NCBI GenBank assembly: GCA_011316305.1
Contig: SAUG01000012.1
Coordinates: 62,001 to 126,000, forward strand
DNA from: Rusavskia elegans
Lineage: Eukaryota; Ascomycota; Lecanoromycetes; Teloschistales; Teloschistaceae
Direction: 5' to 3'
Length of the DNA stretch: 64,000 nt
Part shown: in pieces, positions 23,427 through 33,551 of the stretch
How positions within the stretch are numbered: position 1 is the stretch's first letter
Layout of the letters: every line of letters starts with the position of its first letter
Translations under genes and position numbers: made by a program
The notes under the pieces: model-generated
Database searches by the model: none
Seen by the model: the letters and a program-made list of their open reading frames with translations, nothing else
Told to the model about the DNA's origin: nothing

Positions 23427-24530
23427 TCACCCTTCCCTCCCCTTCCCACCCCCTCCTCCCCGCCCAAAATCCGGCACCCAAAACCGCCCCGCCCCCTTCC
23501 TCAACCCCCCCACCCACATCTGAAACCGCACCTCCCCACACGCCCCCTCCTCCCACAGCCTCTGCGGCAAAAGTCTCATAACCCGCTTTACAACATCCAC
23601 CGTCAACAATAGTCGCCCGTACGGACTCGTGGCACTAAAAGTCTGATACACGACCTTCTGCGACCAGTTTTCGCCCGTGAACATCTCGATCGTGTCGCCG
23701 TCCTCATCCTGCGCCAGCGTGGCGAGGGCGTCGAGCGCGGCGCCGAATAGGATCTTGCAGTCTAGTCGGGCGCCGAAGCGTTCGTAGGTGATGGTGAGGG
23801 AGGGGTCGGAGGGGTCGATGAGGGTTTTAGGGGAATGCAACAGCGTGCTGATGGAATTGGAATTGGAATCGTTGTTCCTTGTCGTCGTCGCCGTCGCCGT
23901 CGCGGGAGCACCATGAGTGACATTCTTGCCACCACCACCATCGCCACCACCTTCAATCCCCACCTCCCCATCATCGCCATCACCATTACCATCACCATCA
24001 CCATCACCATCACCATCACCATTACCATTACCATCACCAACCGATCGTCTCCCCATCCTCACAGTCCCAAAAACCTCCTTATCCTGCTGCAACTCCACGA
24101 CGGCCCTGAAAAACTCGTCCGTCCGGTCCATGATGCCCACAACGACCAAAACCGCCAGGATGACGTGCCGGTACTGCATATCGATGGGCCGGTCGGGCAG
24201 ATCGTAATAGCTGATCTGCAGGCCCTTGACGATGGCGCTGTGGCCGGTGCGGACCGTGTCTTCCCATTCTTCTTGCGCGAGATGGTACATTGCTTCGATG
24301 GCGCACAGGTAGAGGTGGTTGGGGTTGAGGGGTTCGCTGGAGGACATGAGGAGGCGCAGGTCGAAGCCGGGTGGGGCGGCGGGGCCTTTGACGCGTGGAT
24401 TGGTTCTGGATGTTGCGTTTGCGATGATTTGGGGTGGGATTTCTAAAACCATTGAAATGGCGGAGGAGACGCAGAGGAAGAGTAGGGTGGTGAGAAGACT
24501 AGTCCTGAAGCTGCACGCCATTTTTCTCAT
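23427..24530 (-). CDS. secreted protein with a Gly-Asn/Gly-Asp repeat
   Basis: A single exon of 367 residues if begun at the ATG at 24530 (MRKMACSF). The frame stays open to 24650, but the 24530 start gives a clean signal peptide ending near SSAIS. The mature protein has two conserved-looking halves: one with LYLCAIEAMYHLAQEEWEDT and one with RLLLTVDVVKRVMRLLPQRLW. They are separated by a low-complexity insert of alternating Gly-Asp and Gly-Asn encoded by a CCATCA-type microsatellite, then a Thr/Asn/Ser run. I do not recognise the family. The halves resemble small fungal secreted proteins; function unknown. Confidence 0.7.
   Translation of the reverse strand: MRKMACSFRTSLLTTLLFLCVSSAISMVLEIPPQIIANATSRTNPRVKGPAAPPGFDLRLLMSSSEPLNPNHLYLCAIEAMYHLAQEEWEDTVRTGHSAIVKGLQISYYDLPDRPIDMQYRHVILAVLVVVGIMDRTDEFFRAVVELQQDKEVFGTVRMGRRSVGDGNGNGDGDGDGDGDGNGDGDDGEVGIEGGGDGGGGKNVTHGAPATATATTTRNNDSNSNSISTLLHSPKTLIDPSDPSLTITYERFGARLDCKILFGAALDALATLAQDEDGDTIEMFTGENWSQKVVYQTFSATSPYGRLLLTVDVVKRVMRLLPQRLWEEGACGEVRFQMWVGGLRKGAGRFWVPDFGRGGGGGKGREG
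23971..24040. repeat. CCATCA-type microsatellite
   Basis: Tandem CCATCA units with some CCATTA variants lie inside the secreted-protein gene and encode its Gly-Asp/Gly-Asn stretch on the minus strand. The unit is six bases, so length change keeps the frame. Confidence 0.85.
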
Positions 24531-25034
24531 GATATGGTGTCGCTTGTGGAATAAGAGAAGATGGGTGCGATATGTAGATGGAAGAAGAATGTAACTACTC
24601 ACAAGATTTTGACAGCTCGAAAGGCCGAATACTTCGGGGTGGTACATCATCGCGCATGTCGCCTGATATAATGATGGTGGAACTCAGACCTTCGGCGAAC
24701 AGCGGAAGAGCGGCTGTTCTATCGTAAGTCGCCTTAAAAGACAATGCGCCCATGCATGACTGATATTTTCGTGGTGATAGAGACAGAAAATCCATGAGCT
24801 GTCTCCCTACATAGCGGAGATCGTTGGTGAAAAGGGGAGGCTATAAGCTTTCTGGAACAAAACCAACGGTAGACAGCAGTAATCGAAGACGAGTCAAAAC
24901 AAAAATCGACAAGCAGCAAGCAAGAACGCCCGAATAACAGAGCAAAAACCTACGATCCGACTACGAACCACGACCAACACCGCCAATTCTATCTGGTGTG
25001 CGCCTACCTTATCAGAAGACCCGTAACCTGATCT
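24531..25034. other. intergenic spacer
   Basis: This holds the promoter side of the secreted-protein gene and the 3' end of the GTPase gene. Nothing else was identified. Confidence 0.45.
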
Positions 25035-28000
25035 TCAGCTCATACTCTTCTTGAAATCCTCCAACACTCGTTGCAGCGCTATTCCCTCATCCTTAGCAAT
25101 CTCCGTAAAAGTCCGAACCCTCTCCACCTCCCGGGGATTCTTCTTCTGGGCCTCGAGCTCCGGCCCATTAAAAGTATCGAGTTGACATCTAATCGATTCG
25201 CTCATCTCGATAACATGGTCGCGAACACTGTCGATTTTCTCAACGAATAGTTCCTGCGTCTCTGTTTGAATGCGTCGGCGGATCAGATCAAATATGTCTC
25301 TCCTATCCAGTCGTCTCCTCATGGTTTGATGCATCCTCGACATGGTGCCTTTGCCAGTTTCGGCGGCGCAAGCGCGGTAGGTTGGGATCATGAGATCCAG
25401 GATGAAGGAGCTGATGTGGTCGCCCATGGCGTTGAATTCGATGTTCCTGTATCGCAAGTGTTAAAAGGCTATGCATAAGGAGGCATTTAATTTCGCGTAC
25501 TGAACCTCACGTCGAGTCTCGAAGCATACATCCCTTAAAAGGTAAGTGAGCTCGCGCTCTTTCAGTCTAAATGAAGCCAAGATGGTAGCCGGAGCACCAT
25601 GAGCTCGATACCTGTCAGCGAAGATTCCGGATACAGACGTCGTGTCTTTCGATCTCCAACAAACAACGGGAGCATATACAGCATTCTGTTGAACAACGTG
25701 CTGAGCTCACCTTTTAATTCGTCTCTCATGTCCTTGCAGTCATTGGCCACGGACGTTTGAAGCTGTCTGTCGAGCGCCGATAGTACAGTTGTCATTCCTA
25801 GCCACTGGTTCGTTATTGAACGGGTCATGTCACCCAGCAGCTCGGCGTTCCAAGATCTTGAGCCGACTGTTGGTGTGCAATGATTTCCGTTTTGGCGGCA
25901 GAAAGCTTTGTATGACGCTGGAGACAAGACGTTATTCAAAATCTCTTACTGAGGGTGACATATGTATACACCAGTGCCACTAGATGACGGGAGTCAGCCA
26001 GGATTCGATATCGCTTGTGACATGACTCACTCCAGTCCACTCCTCTGACATCTTTAATGCATAGTCATTGAAACCCCGATCGTACTGGCCTATCAGATCT
26101 CAATTAACTGATCCAAAAGCCACGTATCAGGAGGACTTACTCATCGAGTCCAGAATATTTGATTCTATAGTGTCCTCAAGCTCTTCGGCAATGTCGTCGA
26201 TCTTTTGCTCCAGGTTCTATAGGCCATCAATCGAGGGTATTCAGCGCTGTGGTCCCCCTACATACTTCTTGAAGATCAGTGACAATCTGAGGATCCACCG
26301 TTACAAGAGTCTGCTCCGAGACGCTCAACCACACCTCGAGAGACTGTAGCAGGCTTGCCAGCTCTACTTCAAGAAAATGAATTGAGGCGTCATATTGAGC
26401 TTGTGCCACAATGGAATGGCAGAACCGTCGAAGATCAGGTACACCACTGCCCAGGATAGCCCTCTGGTGTGCTTCTTGACTTCGGTATTCCGCTCCCTGG
26501 TAGTCTCGATTGCCTACACAGAAGACGTTGATGCTGAAGCCAGCTCCTGGACTATCATAGCGAAATCGTAATGCACGCTCGACATCGGTGTTGCGCGCCG
26601 AGACGAACAGGTATTTATATCTGTAATGTTAGTGGCGCCCGGAACAGCAATTGCTTGACCTACTCGGTGTCGGCTTTCTGCGCTGCGGCCGCCGAACCCC
26701 TTGGTCCCCATGCGTCTTTTCTCGCCCGTAGCGTCCTTTTGCCTTCTTGAGAAGTGACAACACGTTTGTGCTTTCTCTCGGCTGCTGGCAAATCAATGTC
26801 CTGCAAAGCCAATTAGCGCGAATTGTACTCGGTGGAGCAAGGCAATGCCACATCAGCATGTGTGCACACGATCGTGACACATCTCCTCTTCCCAGATGCC
26901 TTCATCTGATCGCTCACGAATTTTGCAACGCTTTGATCAGATATCACCCGATTGATATTGGCAACGATGAAGACTTCATGACAGCGAAGTAGATACTGTT
27001 CAGCCTTTCTTACTCTTGCGAGGTTGATATCTCTGTATCCTGTTCTGCTCAGCATGATGTCAAAGTATCATTCCAATGGGACTTACCCGGGAGGTCGGCA
27101 AGGATAACTCCTGTCTTAAGCACTTGAGCGCTTAAGTAGATGCTATGTGGATGATCCTGTCAGTGTATATCAAGTCTCGGCTAAGGGGAAGAAGGGAAAC
27201 GTACCGCACTATGTTCGTGAGAGGCCATAATCCCTTTTCCATGAAGTATGCTACCTTGTCATGACATTCACTTGGACTGCTAGCAGTTGCAGTCCATTTT
27301 CCGTCCGCTGCGTCCGATGGCCATTGTATAAGCGAAGCCAACCGTTTCAGGTCGTGCAGAATCCGCTCGAAAGCACCCTCGCCTTGATCTCTCAGTTGAG
27401 TGGGTGCCACTTCAGGGTGGTCTGGGAAGATGCTTTGTAGAGTGGATGCAGCCACTGTGGATTTCGTTTCGATCTCCCGGTAGAGGGCCTCATTGTTCTC
27501 CAGTTCCTTTTCGAGCCCTGGCTGGTACAACTCGCGATAGCTGACTAAAAGTTCATGCAATTGCTCATCGATCTCTGTTTCGTTGCAATACTCGACTTCA
27601 ATGGTAAAGGGTGCAGCATGCTGACTTGACCGGCGATGGTATTCGGTCACAAACGATGTCACAGCAGACCCATGGTCGCCCTGTCGGTGTTCATTAGCTT
27701 CGGCATACAACGACACTATCCATGCACGCTTACCTTATGGGCCAAATCTGGAATATCCAGTAAGGAGTTGATGAGGCTAGACTTGCCTGGGAGCAATCTC
27801 AGTGGACGACATCTGGGTGGCTCCAATATGGACATACCTGCAGCAGAATCTCCAACAATACCAACGAGCCGAGTGGCTGGGCTTTCAAACGATCTCAGCC
27901 TGCCAGCACTTGCTCGAAGTCGCCCCAATTCGGAGCCACCCTCGATTGCGAGACTGCAAGCACTCAGGTTGGCGTGGATGCTGTCAGCGATCGCTTTGCC

Positions 28001-28483
28001 AGACTTCAGGCAGCTCTGAAACTTCTTGTCGAAGACTGGCATTACCGGTAATGCCTCATCTTTGACATTGTATGTTTTTGGTCCACCGCCAAGTTCCAGA
28101 TGCTGCAAACCTGCAACGATGGGGCTCGTGAGCTGGTCCCCGTGGCTTTCAATCGGAGTTAAGTCGGGAGTTGGCTGCTCCTCGCGTTGCCGTGGCTCGG
28201 GAGACGGAGAAGCCCGTGGACTGGCATCATAGAGGTCCCTTGCAGTCGAAGGGGTATTCAATCCGTCGTTGCTGCGACGTGACAAATCTAGGTGAACGAA
28301 TTGAGCTCGGACAAGGTCTTCCAGATTTGTTTTAGTCGAAAGCCCGTATGTATCTGCTGGGTCCACGTTGATAGTCAATGCAGACTCAAGCGGGCTTGTC
28401 GCTTCTGACGGTCTGCTGGTCTCGCTAGCTTCATCACTCGCTTCCGATATATCGTCGGCAGCTGGCTTTGGTGGAATACGCAT
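25035..28483 (-). CDS. dynamin-like large GTPase (SLIP-GC-like)
   Basis: Thirteen exons were assembled: 28483-27838, 27786-27734, 27680-27205, 27142-27087, 27039-26852, 26800-26664, 26620-26266, 26216-26141, 26089-26031, 25979-25970, 25917-25635, 25566-25501 and 25446-25035, giving 938 residues. It has a Ser/Pro-rich N-terminus (about 200 residues). The GTPase core follows: G1 GDSAAGKSS interrupted by intron 1, G3 ILADLPG, and G4 as THAD in place of the usual NKxD/TKxD. A long helical C-terminal half has the WHW..YKAFCRQNG block and ends DFKKSMS. This matches fungal proteins annotated as nuclear GTPase SLIP-GC or dynamin family. Exon 10 is only 10 nt and intron 5 uses GTGGCA; both are inferred. 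Family call is firm, exact junctions less so. Confidence 0.8.
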
Positions 28484-29255
28484 GATGATATTTGCGAATC
28501 AGAAACACCGATAGGAAATCTTTGGCCGGAAAGCGAAAGGAAAGCCGTGTGCAATATAGAGTTACACGCATGAAATTCCACATTGGACGAAAGATATAAA
28601 TAGGACATGACAGCACTGAAGAGTAGGGACAAACGAGTTGATCACTGCCTCGACTGTGCCGTCTGCGCGGCCTATCGTAGTACGAGCTTGGCCGGGACGT
28701 ATCCTTGTCCATACATGACAAGTCAAATTAATGAGTGACTAGGTTGTCGGTCAATGGCACCAATGATGCTTTGGACCCGTACCAGCCTGACGCGACGCAA
28801 GTTTCTTCGTCGAGGGGAAGTCGAACAACGAGGTACAATCAGATGCTGGGCTCCCAAGGAACTTTCTAACAATGACTGAATCATGATGTAGGGATGTGCA
28901 AAGGCATGTGGGAGAGGAGTATCAGGTCTGCTGCAGTAGGGGCAACCATGAGCCCTTTAGCGCGATATCCAACCAATCCGCTCAGACCTGCCGAGCGCGT
29001 AAATGTTCCCCGGCAAGCCCAGATGCCTCGTCGAAACTGCCATGCAGGCATGCAGGCACAGGATTGAGGCGCTGTTGACGGGTGACACCCTCTCTACCCC
29101 ACTGGTTAACCTGGCTTCCCTTGTATGAAAATGGCAGACAGGAATGAAACCTTGAGATCGAAAGGTAGCGAGAAAATGTACAACAAACCAATAAAAGCCT
29201 ACTGTGGCATCTTTGAACAATCATGGACCTATTGGAGTCTTCTGGCCATTTCGAA
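28484..29255. other. intergenic spacer
   Basis: Upstream of the GTPase gene. No supported gene; short frames on both strands only. Confidence 0.5.
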
Positions 29256-29906
29256 CTATTTGCTTTTCATGCACTTTCTGCATATTAGCGCTGAGATGTC
29301 TTGAAACGGGACCCGACAGACCTGGGAAAGACCGTCAGAGAGATGAAGCCGTAGTAGCCAAGCGATATCCATCCCCCTCCCTAAGTCTGGACGTTCTCTT
29401 TCCGATGACCTGTCGACTGGCTGGATGAGGGACTCGTTGGTGAGATGGTTGCGGCTGACATCTGTGGACATGTTAGCTGTGGTCAGATGGATCGATTGAA
29501 CTGTTTCGCCTTCCTTTCCCTCGAGGTCTTGTACATCTTGACTGCGCTGACTCCGGTCCATTTGCTTAACGGGACTCCTGTCTGGTTGCTCAGAGGGACT
29601 CCAAAGCGTCTCAGTTTCACCGGTGTCTTTTACTGACATGATGGCTGGCATGTCCCGCGGGTGCTGACGCTGATTGAGATCCTTCGCTTGGACCTCAAAG
29701 GTTTTGAGCTTGTGTGTCGACGTCGAAGCATTGCCGCCATCGTGGGCGGGGATGTCGAGCCCTAATCCTGGAACCTTCAAAGCCTTCCTTGTTGCTTCTT
29801 TTTGGTAGAACTTCAATAGGAACCTGGCTGCTTCTGTGACGGACGCCGTGGGCTTGCGGGCTTCCCGAGAACGACGATGCGCTGCTGTTGATGTTGACCG
29901 CACCAT
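29256..29906 (-). CDS. doubtful hypothetical protein
   Basis: The frame is open from 30164; the ATG at 29906 (MVRSTSTAAHRRS) would give 216 residues. The first 70 residues (SVTEAARFLLKFYQKEATRKALKVPGLGLD) look like real protein, but the remainder is polar, rich in Gln, Arg, Asp and Ser, and without motifs. No intron or family was recognised. It may be a rapidly evolving gene or a chance frame. Confidence 0.35.
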   Translation of the reverse strand: MVRSTSTAAHRRSREARKPTASVTEAARFLLKFYQKEATRKALKVPGLGLDIPAHDGGNASTSTHKLKTFEVQAKDLNQRQHPRDMPAIMSVKDTGETETLWSPSEQPDRSPVKQMDRSQRSQDVQDLEGKEGETVQSIHLTTANMSTDVSRNHLTNESLIQPVDRSSERERPDLGRGMDIAWLLRLHLSDGLSQVCRVPFQDISALICRKCMKSK

Positions 29907-30412
29907 GAATGAGGCTGCGAAAGGTGGATGTGTTTCTGGTAAGCTGCTGATTAGTGTCTCTGATGCTCGTGTGTTAAGCAGACAGGCTGGTGCGGTAATC
30001 CAGTACGGAATCGAAGACAGTAGGGAAGGAAGCAGTGTGCAGTAAACAAATTGGAGAGGTGGAAGTGACGAACGACGACTGCGTCTTACGCCAGGGATAT
30101 GGTAAATGAGATCTTGCTCACAAACGAAGATGATGCGAACCGTGGTGGAAATCTCTGTGGGCAATCGAGTTCAAGACTTTGTGTCTTGGTGAATGGTTTT
30201 GCATGTGCTTTAACACACAATGCGACCTTGTCAAGCTATGAAGGACTGAAAGACACGGCTTTTGAAGCACATCAAATGCCAGGTCTAGCATGTAAAATGT
30301 GACACAAGAGGTCCACAGCCCTCATGCCACTGCTGTCGCTGAGGATTTTGCAGCTCTCCTTATCACAATACTTCATACAAGAGTTTGCTAGGCATAGCCT
30401 AGGGTCAATAGA
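29907..30412. other. intergenic spacer
   Basis: Between the doubtful ORF and the Rrn9-like gene, both on the minus strand. The open frame continues upstream to 30164, but that part resembles untranslated leader. No other feature. Confidence 0.4.
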
Positions 30413-31870
30413 TCAAAGTTTTTGTTTCTTAGATCTTGATCCGCGACTCCAGGATTTTTTCTTGCTGATAGGCTGCATGAAACCATCTACATGAACAGCA
30501 CCTACTTTCTCCTCCTCTTCACTATCATCCTGGGAGCTGAGCTGTTCTGTTTCATGTTGCAGAAAGCTCTGAATGGTCTCAATGGGTACCATATCTGGTG
30601 CATACTTCACTTCGCTGTAGCTTTTCTTGCCTTCATACAAAGTCCTGAAAACGATCCCTTCACCAAATAGATTAGAGCAGCGTTCTGCTGCTTTCGCTAC
30701 AACCTCTGGTGGGAAGCCAGAGATTGAGGCCACACCAAGAACGTCGCTCCAATCTCGCAGGCCAAGACCGGCCTTGAGTTTGGGAAAGGTGGTAGCAGAC
30801 GCACTAGCTGCTTCTGAAGCTTCTCCCGATGGATTCAAAGAGCGATACTGGGAAGATGTTCTACTTACGCTTGTGCGAGAAGCCTTTTTCTTCCTCTTCG
30901 TGCCCACGGAGCTCTCATCGTCCGTTACAGATCGAGAATGCGCGGAAGCTTTGTTGGTTATGGCATAAGAACTCCTCGCATGGTGAAGACCCATCAGCAA
31001 GGTGTCGAGCTTGTGGAGGACATGATTGATCGAAGGCCGCAGAATGCTCTTTGCGCGCTCATCGTCCGCCATGACTACAGGTTCATACTGCTTTGTATCA
31101 CTCGCTAGCTCTGGTATTCGACTTTGACTTCTTGAATCTTTGTCGCTTGGTGGATCTGGCAAATCGGCATCCGAATCTTCCCATTCCCGCTCCTGGAACC
31201 GCTCTTTTGCCTTCTTGCACGCCCGAGCAGCAAGCAGATCCGACAGTATCTCGCTTGACAATGCAGTTTTTTTCTCGGCGTTGATGTGCTCATCTGCAGA
31301 GGCCTCCCACGCAGACTCATCCGACTCTCTAGGAACAGCGCTAGGGTCCATTGGCCAAGCGGTCCATGTTTTGACTGGCAGCCATGCCTTGCGTCTCCGA
31401 GAAGTCGAGACACAGTCTGGGTCCGTCTTAACTTGCCATTCCCGAGTGCTGTCGACATGTCGCTTGAGGCAATAGAAGTTGTAGAGATGGAGACTCAGGT
31501 CCTTTGCCCGTATCTGTTCGAGGCTAGTAGCTATCTGTCTTTCAGCCGCAGTCCAGTCGCGCCATGTTGAAGGAGGGCCATGACATTTGTTAGGCCGCAC
31601 GGATGGTGCTCGTTTGACCGAAGGTGTTGCCTCTTTGTGGGATGGCTTTTTTGGTCGCTCTGCAGCATGCTGTGCTTTTTCTTGAGTTTCACTTCCAGAC
31701 GAACGGTCCGATGACGCATCTAGGACAGGTGGTCCAGACAGGTCCTCTATAAATTGGTCGCTTGAGGACCCCAGGTCTAATCGGCATTGAATCTGATAGC
31801 TGTCCCGCGGTTGGGCCGACGGAGGGGACGCGATGCTGCTCTCCGAGTCAGCATCTTCAAGAGAAGACAT
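30413..31870 (-). CDS. RNA polymerase I initiation factor, Rrn9-like
   Basis: A single exon of 485 residues from the ATG at 31870 (MSSLEDADSESS); an in-frame ATG at 31999 would add 43 residues of low quality. The block AKDLSLHLYNFYCLKRHV followed by a Trp-rich stretch (WLPVKTWTAWPM) matches the Rrn9 domain of the upstream activating factor that starts rDNA transcription by RNA polymerase I. A second conserved patch, GLGLRDWSDVLGVASISGFPPEVV, lies in the C-terminal third. The C-terminus is basic (KKKSWSRGSRSKKQKL), a likely nuclear signal. Intervening parts are acidic and Ser-rich. Confidence 0.75.
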   Translation of the reverse strand: MSSLEDADSESSIASPPSAQPRDSYQIQCRLDLGSSSDQFIEDLSGPPVLDASSDRSSGSETQEKAQHAAERPKKPSHKEATPSVKRAPSVRPNKCHGPPSTWRDWTAAERQIATSLEQIRAKDLSLHLYNFYCLKRHVDSTREWQVKTDPDCVSTSRRRKAWLPVKTWTAWPMDPSAVPRESDESAWEASADEHINAEKKTALSSEILSDLLAARACKKAKERFQEREWEDSDADLPDPPSDKDSRSQSRIPELASDTKQYEPVVMADDERAKSILRPSINHVLHKLDTLLMGLHHARSSYAITNKASAHSRSVTDDESSVGTKRKKKASRTSVSRTSSQYRSLNPSGEASEAASASATTFPKLKAGLGLRDWSDVLGVASISGFPPEVVAKAAERCSNLFGEGIVFRTLYEGKKSYSEVKYAPDMVPIETIQSFLQHETEQLSSQDDSEEEEKVGAVHVDGFMQPISKKKSWSRGSRSKKQKL

Positions 31871-32258
31871 TTCCGCTGCGTTGTTAGTAGTGGCATGTTT
31901 GCGTGGCCGTTGAGGATAGCCGGTAGATATTGGGTGCTGTTGAAGTGTTGAAGAACAGGTATCGTAATACGGACACCACGCTAGTACACATTGAGCCACC
32001 CCCTATCCAGTCCCGTGCTGTCCGCAGCACAGGTCAACCAAAAACTACTCAAGCTTGCTTTGACTGTGAGTGCGACGACGGAAGGTTCGATGGAGACTCC
32101 ATAACAGCACTACCTATCACTTATAACACTAACTCACAAATCTAAGTCTGGCCATAACAATCGCCAGCAATGGACACAACCACCACCCAACTCAATCAAC
32201 CAACATCAGCCAAAACGGTAGAGTAGAGTAGAATCCATCCATCTCCACCCCCCACCCA
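31871..32258. other. divergent promoter region
   Basis: A 388-bp spacer between the divergent Rrn9-like and deacetylase genes. It presumably holds both promoters. No clear element was identified. Confidence 0.5.
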
Positions 32259-33053
32259 ATGCCACGCCTCCCCCTCCTCTTCCGTCTCCCATTCAAACTC
32301 CACCGTCGGGCCCGCCTCTCCCGCCTCCTCACAATGTCCCTCCTCATACTCATCCCCAGCCTTCTAATCCTCCCATTCTACATAATCTACAAACCCCCCT
32401 GGCCCCTGATCCGATATTTCCAACACCGCTGGCCCGACGTCCTCTGGCATGTCCAAATCTCCTCCTCCAAGAAAATCATCGCTCTCACTATCGATGACGC
32501 ACCCTCCGATTTCACGGAAGAAATCATGGAAATCCTCGCCGCTAATGGGGCGACGGCGACGTTCTTTGTTATTGGATCTCAAGTCGAAGGGAAGGAAGGT
32601 ATCTTGCGGGATCTTGTACGCAATGGGCATGAATTGGGGAATCATGCCATGTATGACGAGCCGTCGAGAGCGTTGAGCGATGATGCTCTGATATCGCAAA
32701 TCACATCCGTGGAGAAACTGATTGACAAGGCCTATGCTTCCGTTGGTCTGAACCCGCCGCCCAGATACTTCCGACCAGGATCGGGATTTTTTCATGATCG
32801 GATGCGGAGGGTTGTGCAGCGGTTGGGTTATCGATTGGTACTTGGGAGTATCTATCCCCATGATCCGCAGATACCGTATTGGAGGGTGAATGCCAGACAC
32901 ATCTTGAGTATGCTACGATCGGGAGGTATCGTCATATGTCATGATAGGAGGAAGTGGACGGCGCCAATGCTGCGGAAGGTTTTGCCTGAGATGACGCGGA
33001 GGGGGTACCGCGTTGTTAGTCTTTCTGGATTGCTGGCTGAGGCGAAGGGATGA
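32259..33053 (+). CDS. membrane-anchored polysaccharide deacetylase (NodB/CE4-like)
   Basis: A single exon of 264 residues. A basic N-terminus and one hydrophobic segment (about residues 24-45, SLLILIPSLLILPFYIIY) suggest a type II membrane anchor. The NodB fold follows with motif 1 as TIDDAPS (usually TFDDGPS), motif 2 as ELGNHAMYDEPS, motif 3 as RPGSGFF and a late GGIVICHD. CE4 enzymes remove acetyl groups from chitin or related polymers. The second motif has HxxxD where classical enzymes have HxxxH, so one metal-binding histidine is replaced. This pattern is seen in a fungal subgroup often annotated only as polysaccharide deacetylase. Substrate unknown. Confidence 0.85.
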   Translation: MPRLPLLFRLPFKLHRRARLSRLLTMSLLILIPSLLILPFYIIYKPPWPLIRYFQHRWPDVLWHVQISSSKKIIALTIDDAPSDFTEEIMEILAANGATATFFVIGSQVEGKEGILRDLVRNGHELGNHAMYDEPSRALSDDALISQITSVEKLIDKAYASVGLNPPPRYFRPGSGFFHDRMRRVVQRLGYRLVLGSIYPHDPQIPYWRVNARHILSMLRSGGIVICHDRRKWTAPMLRKVLPEMTRRGYRVVSLSGLLAEAKG

Positions 33054-33551
33054 AGCAAGGTACTACGGGAAAGACTCCTAAATGAGTGTGCATTTGATTT
33101 GCTCTACGGTCGCAGCCAAATTGGCTCCATAAAAGGCGACTTATCACGCACTCTAGCCCATCTGGAAGTGCTTTACGGTCGGTCGAACACGGCATGCCTC
33201 ATCCTACGCAGATCCATAGACTCCATACAATCCAGAGGGCAAAATCGAAGTGCCCTGAACCAATGGGGGGAGGCGACGGGCGTCTTATGTTCAATATCAC
33301 TGCACCTTTGCAAATCTGAAGCCCCGTCGAGATTGAAAGCAATACAATGGCGGCACTCAAGACGATGGCCCTATCAGATCATTTTCTGGTGTATTGAAGC
33401 GAAACTATCGCTTTTGATTCACCTGGTGCTATAGCTGCTACCTATGGCGGAGAAAAGGAACGGCGGAGCAAAGACTTTCCTGGTCTCTCTTGCCCTGTTT
33501 AACCAGGAGGCTTTTTAGATTGTAAATTAAATTTATCAAACGAAATGTTGG
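33054..33551. other. intergenic spacer
   Basis: Between convergent genes. The phrase CTTTACGGTCG/CTCTACGGTCG occurs twice (about 3100 and 3170 within the 33-kb part). No gene seen. Confidence 0.45.
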
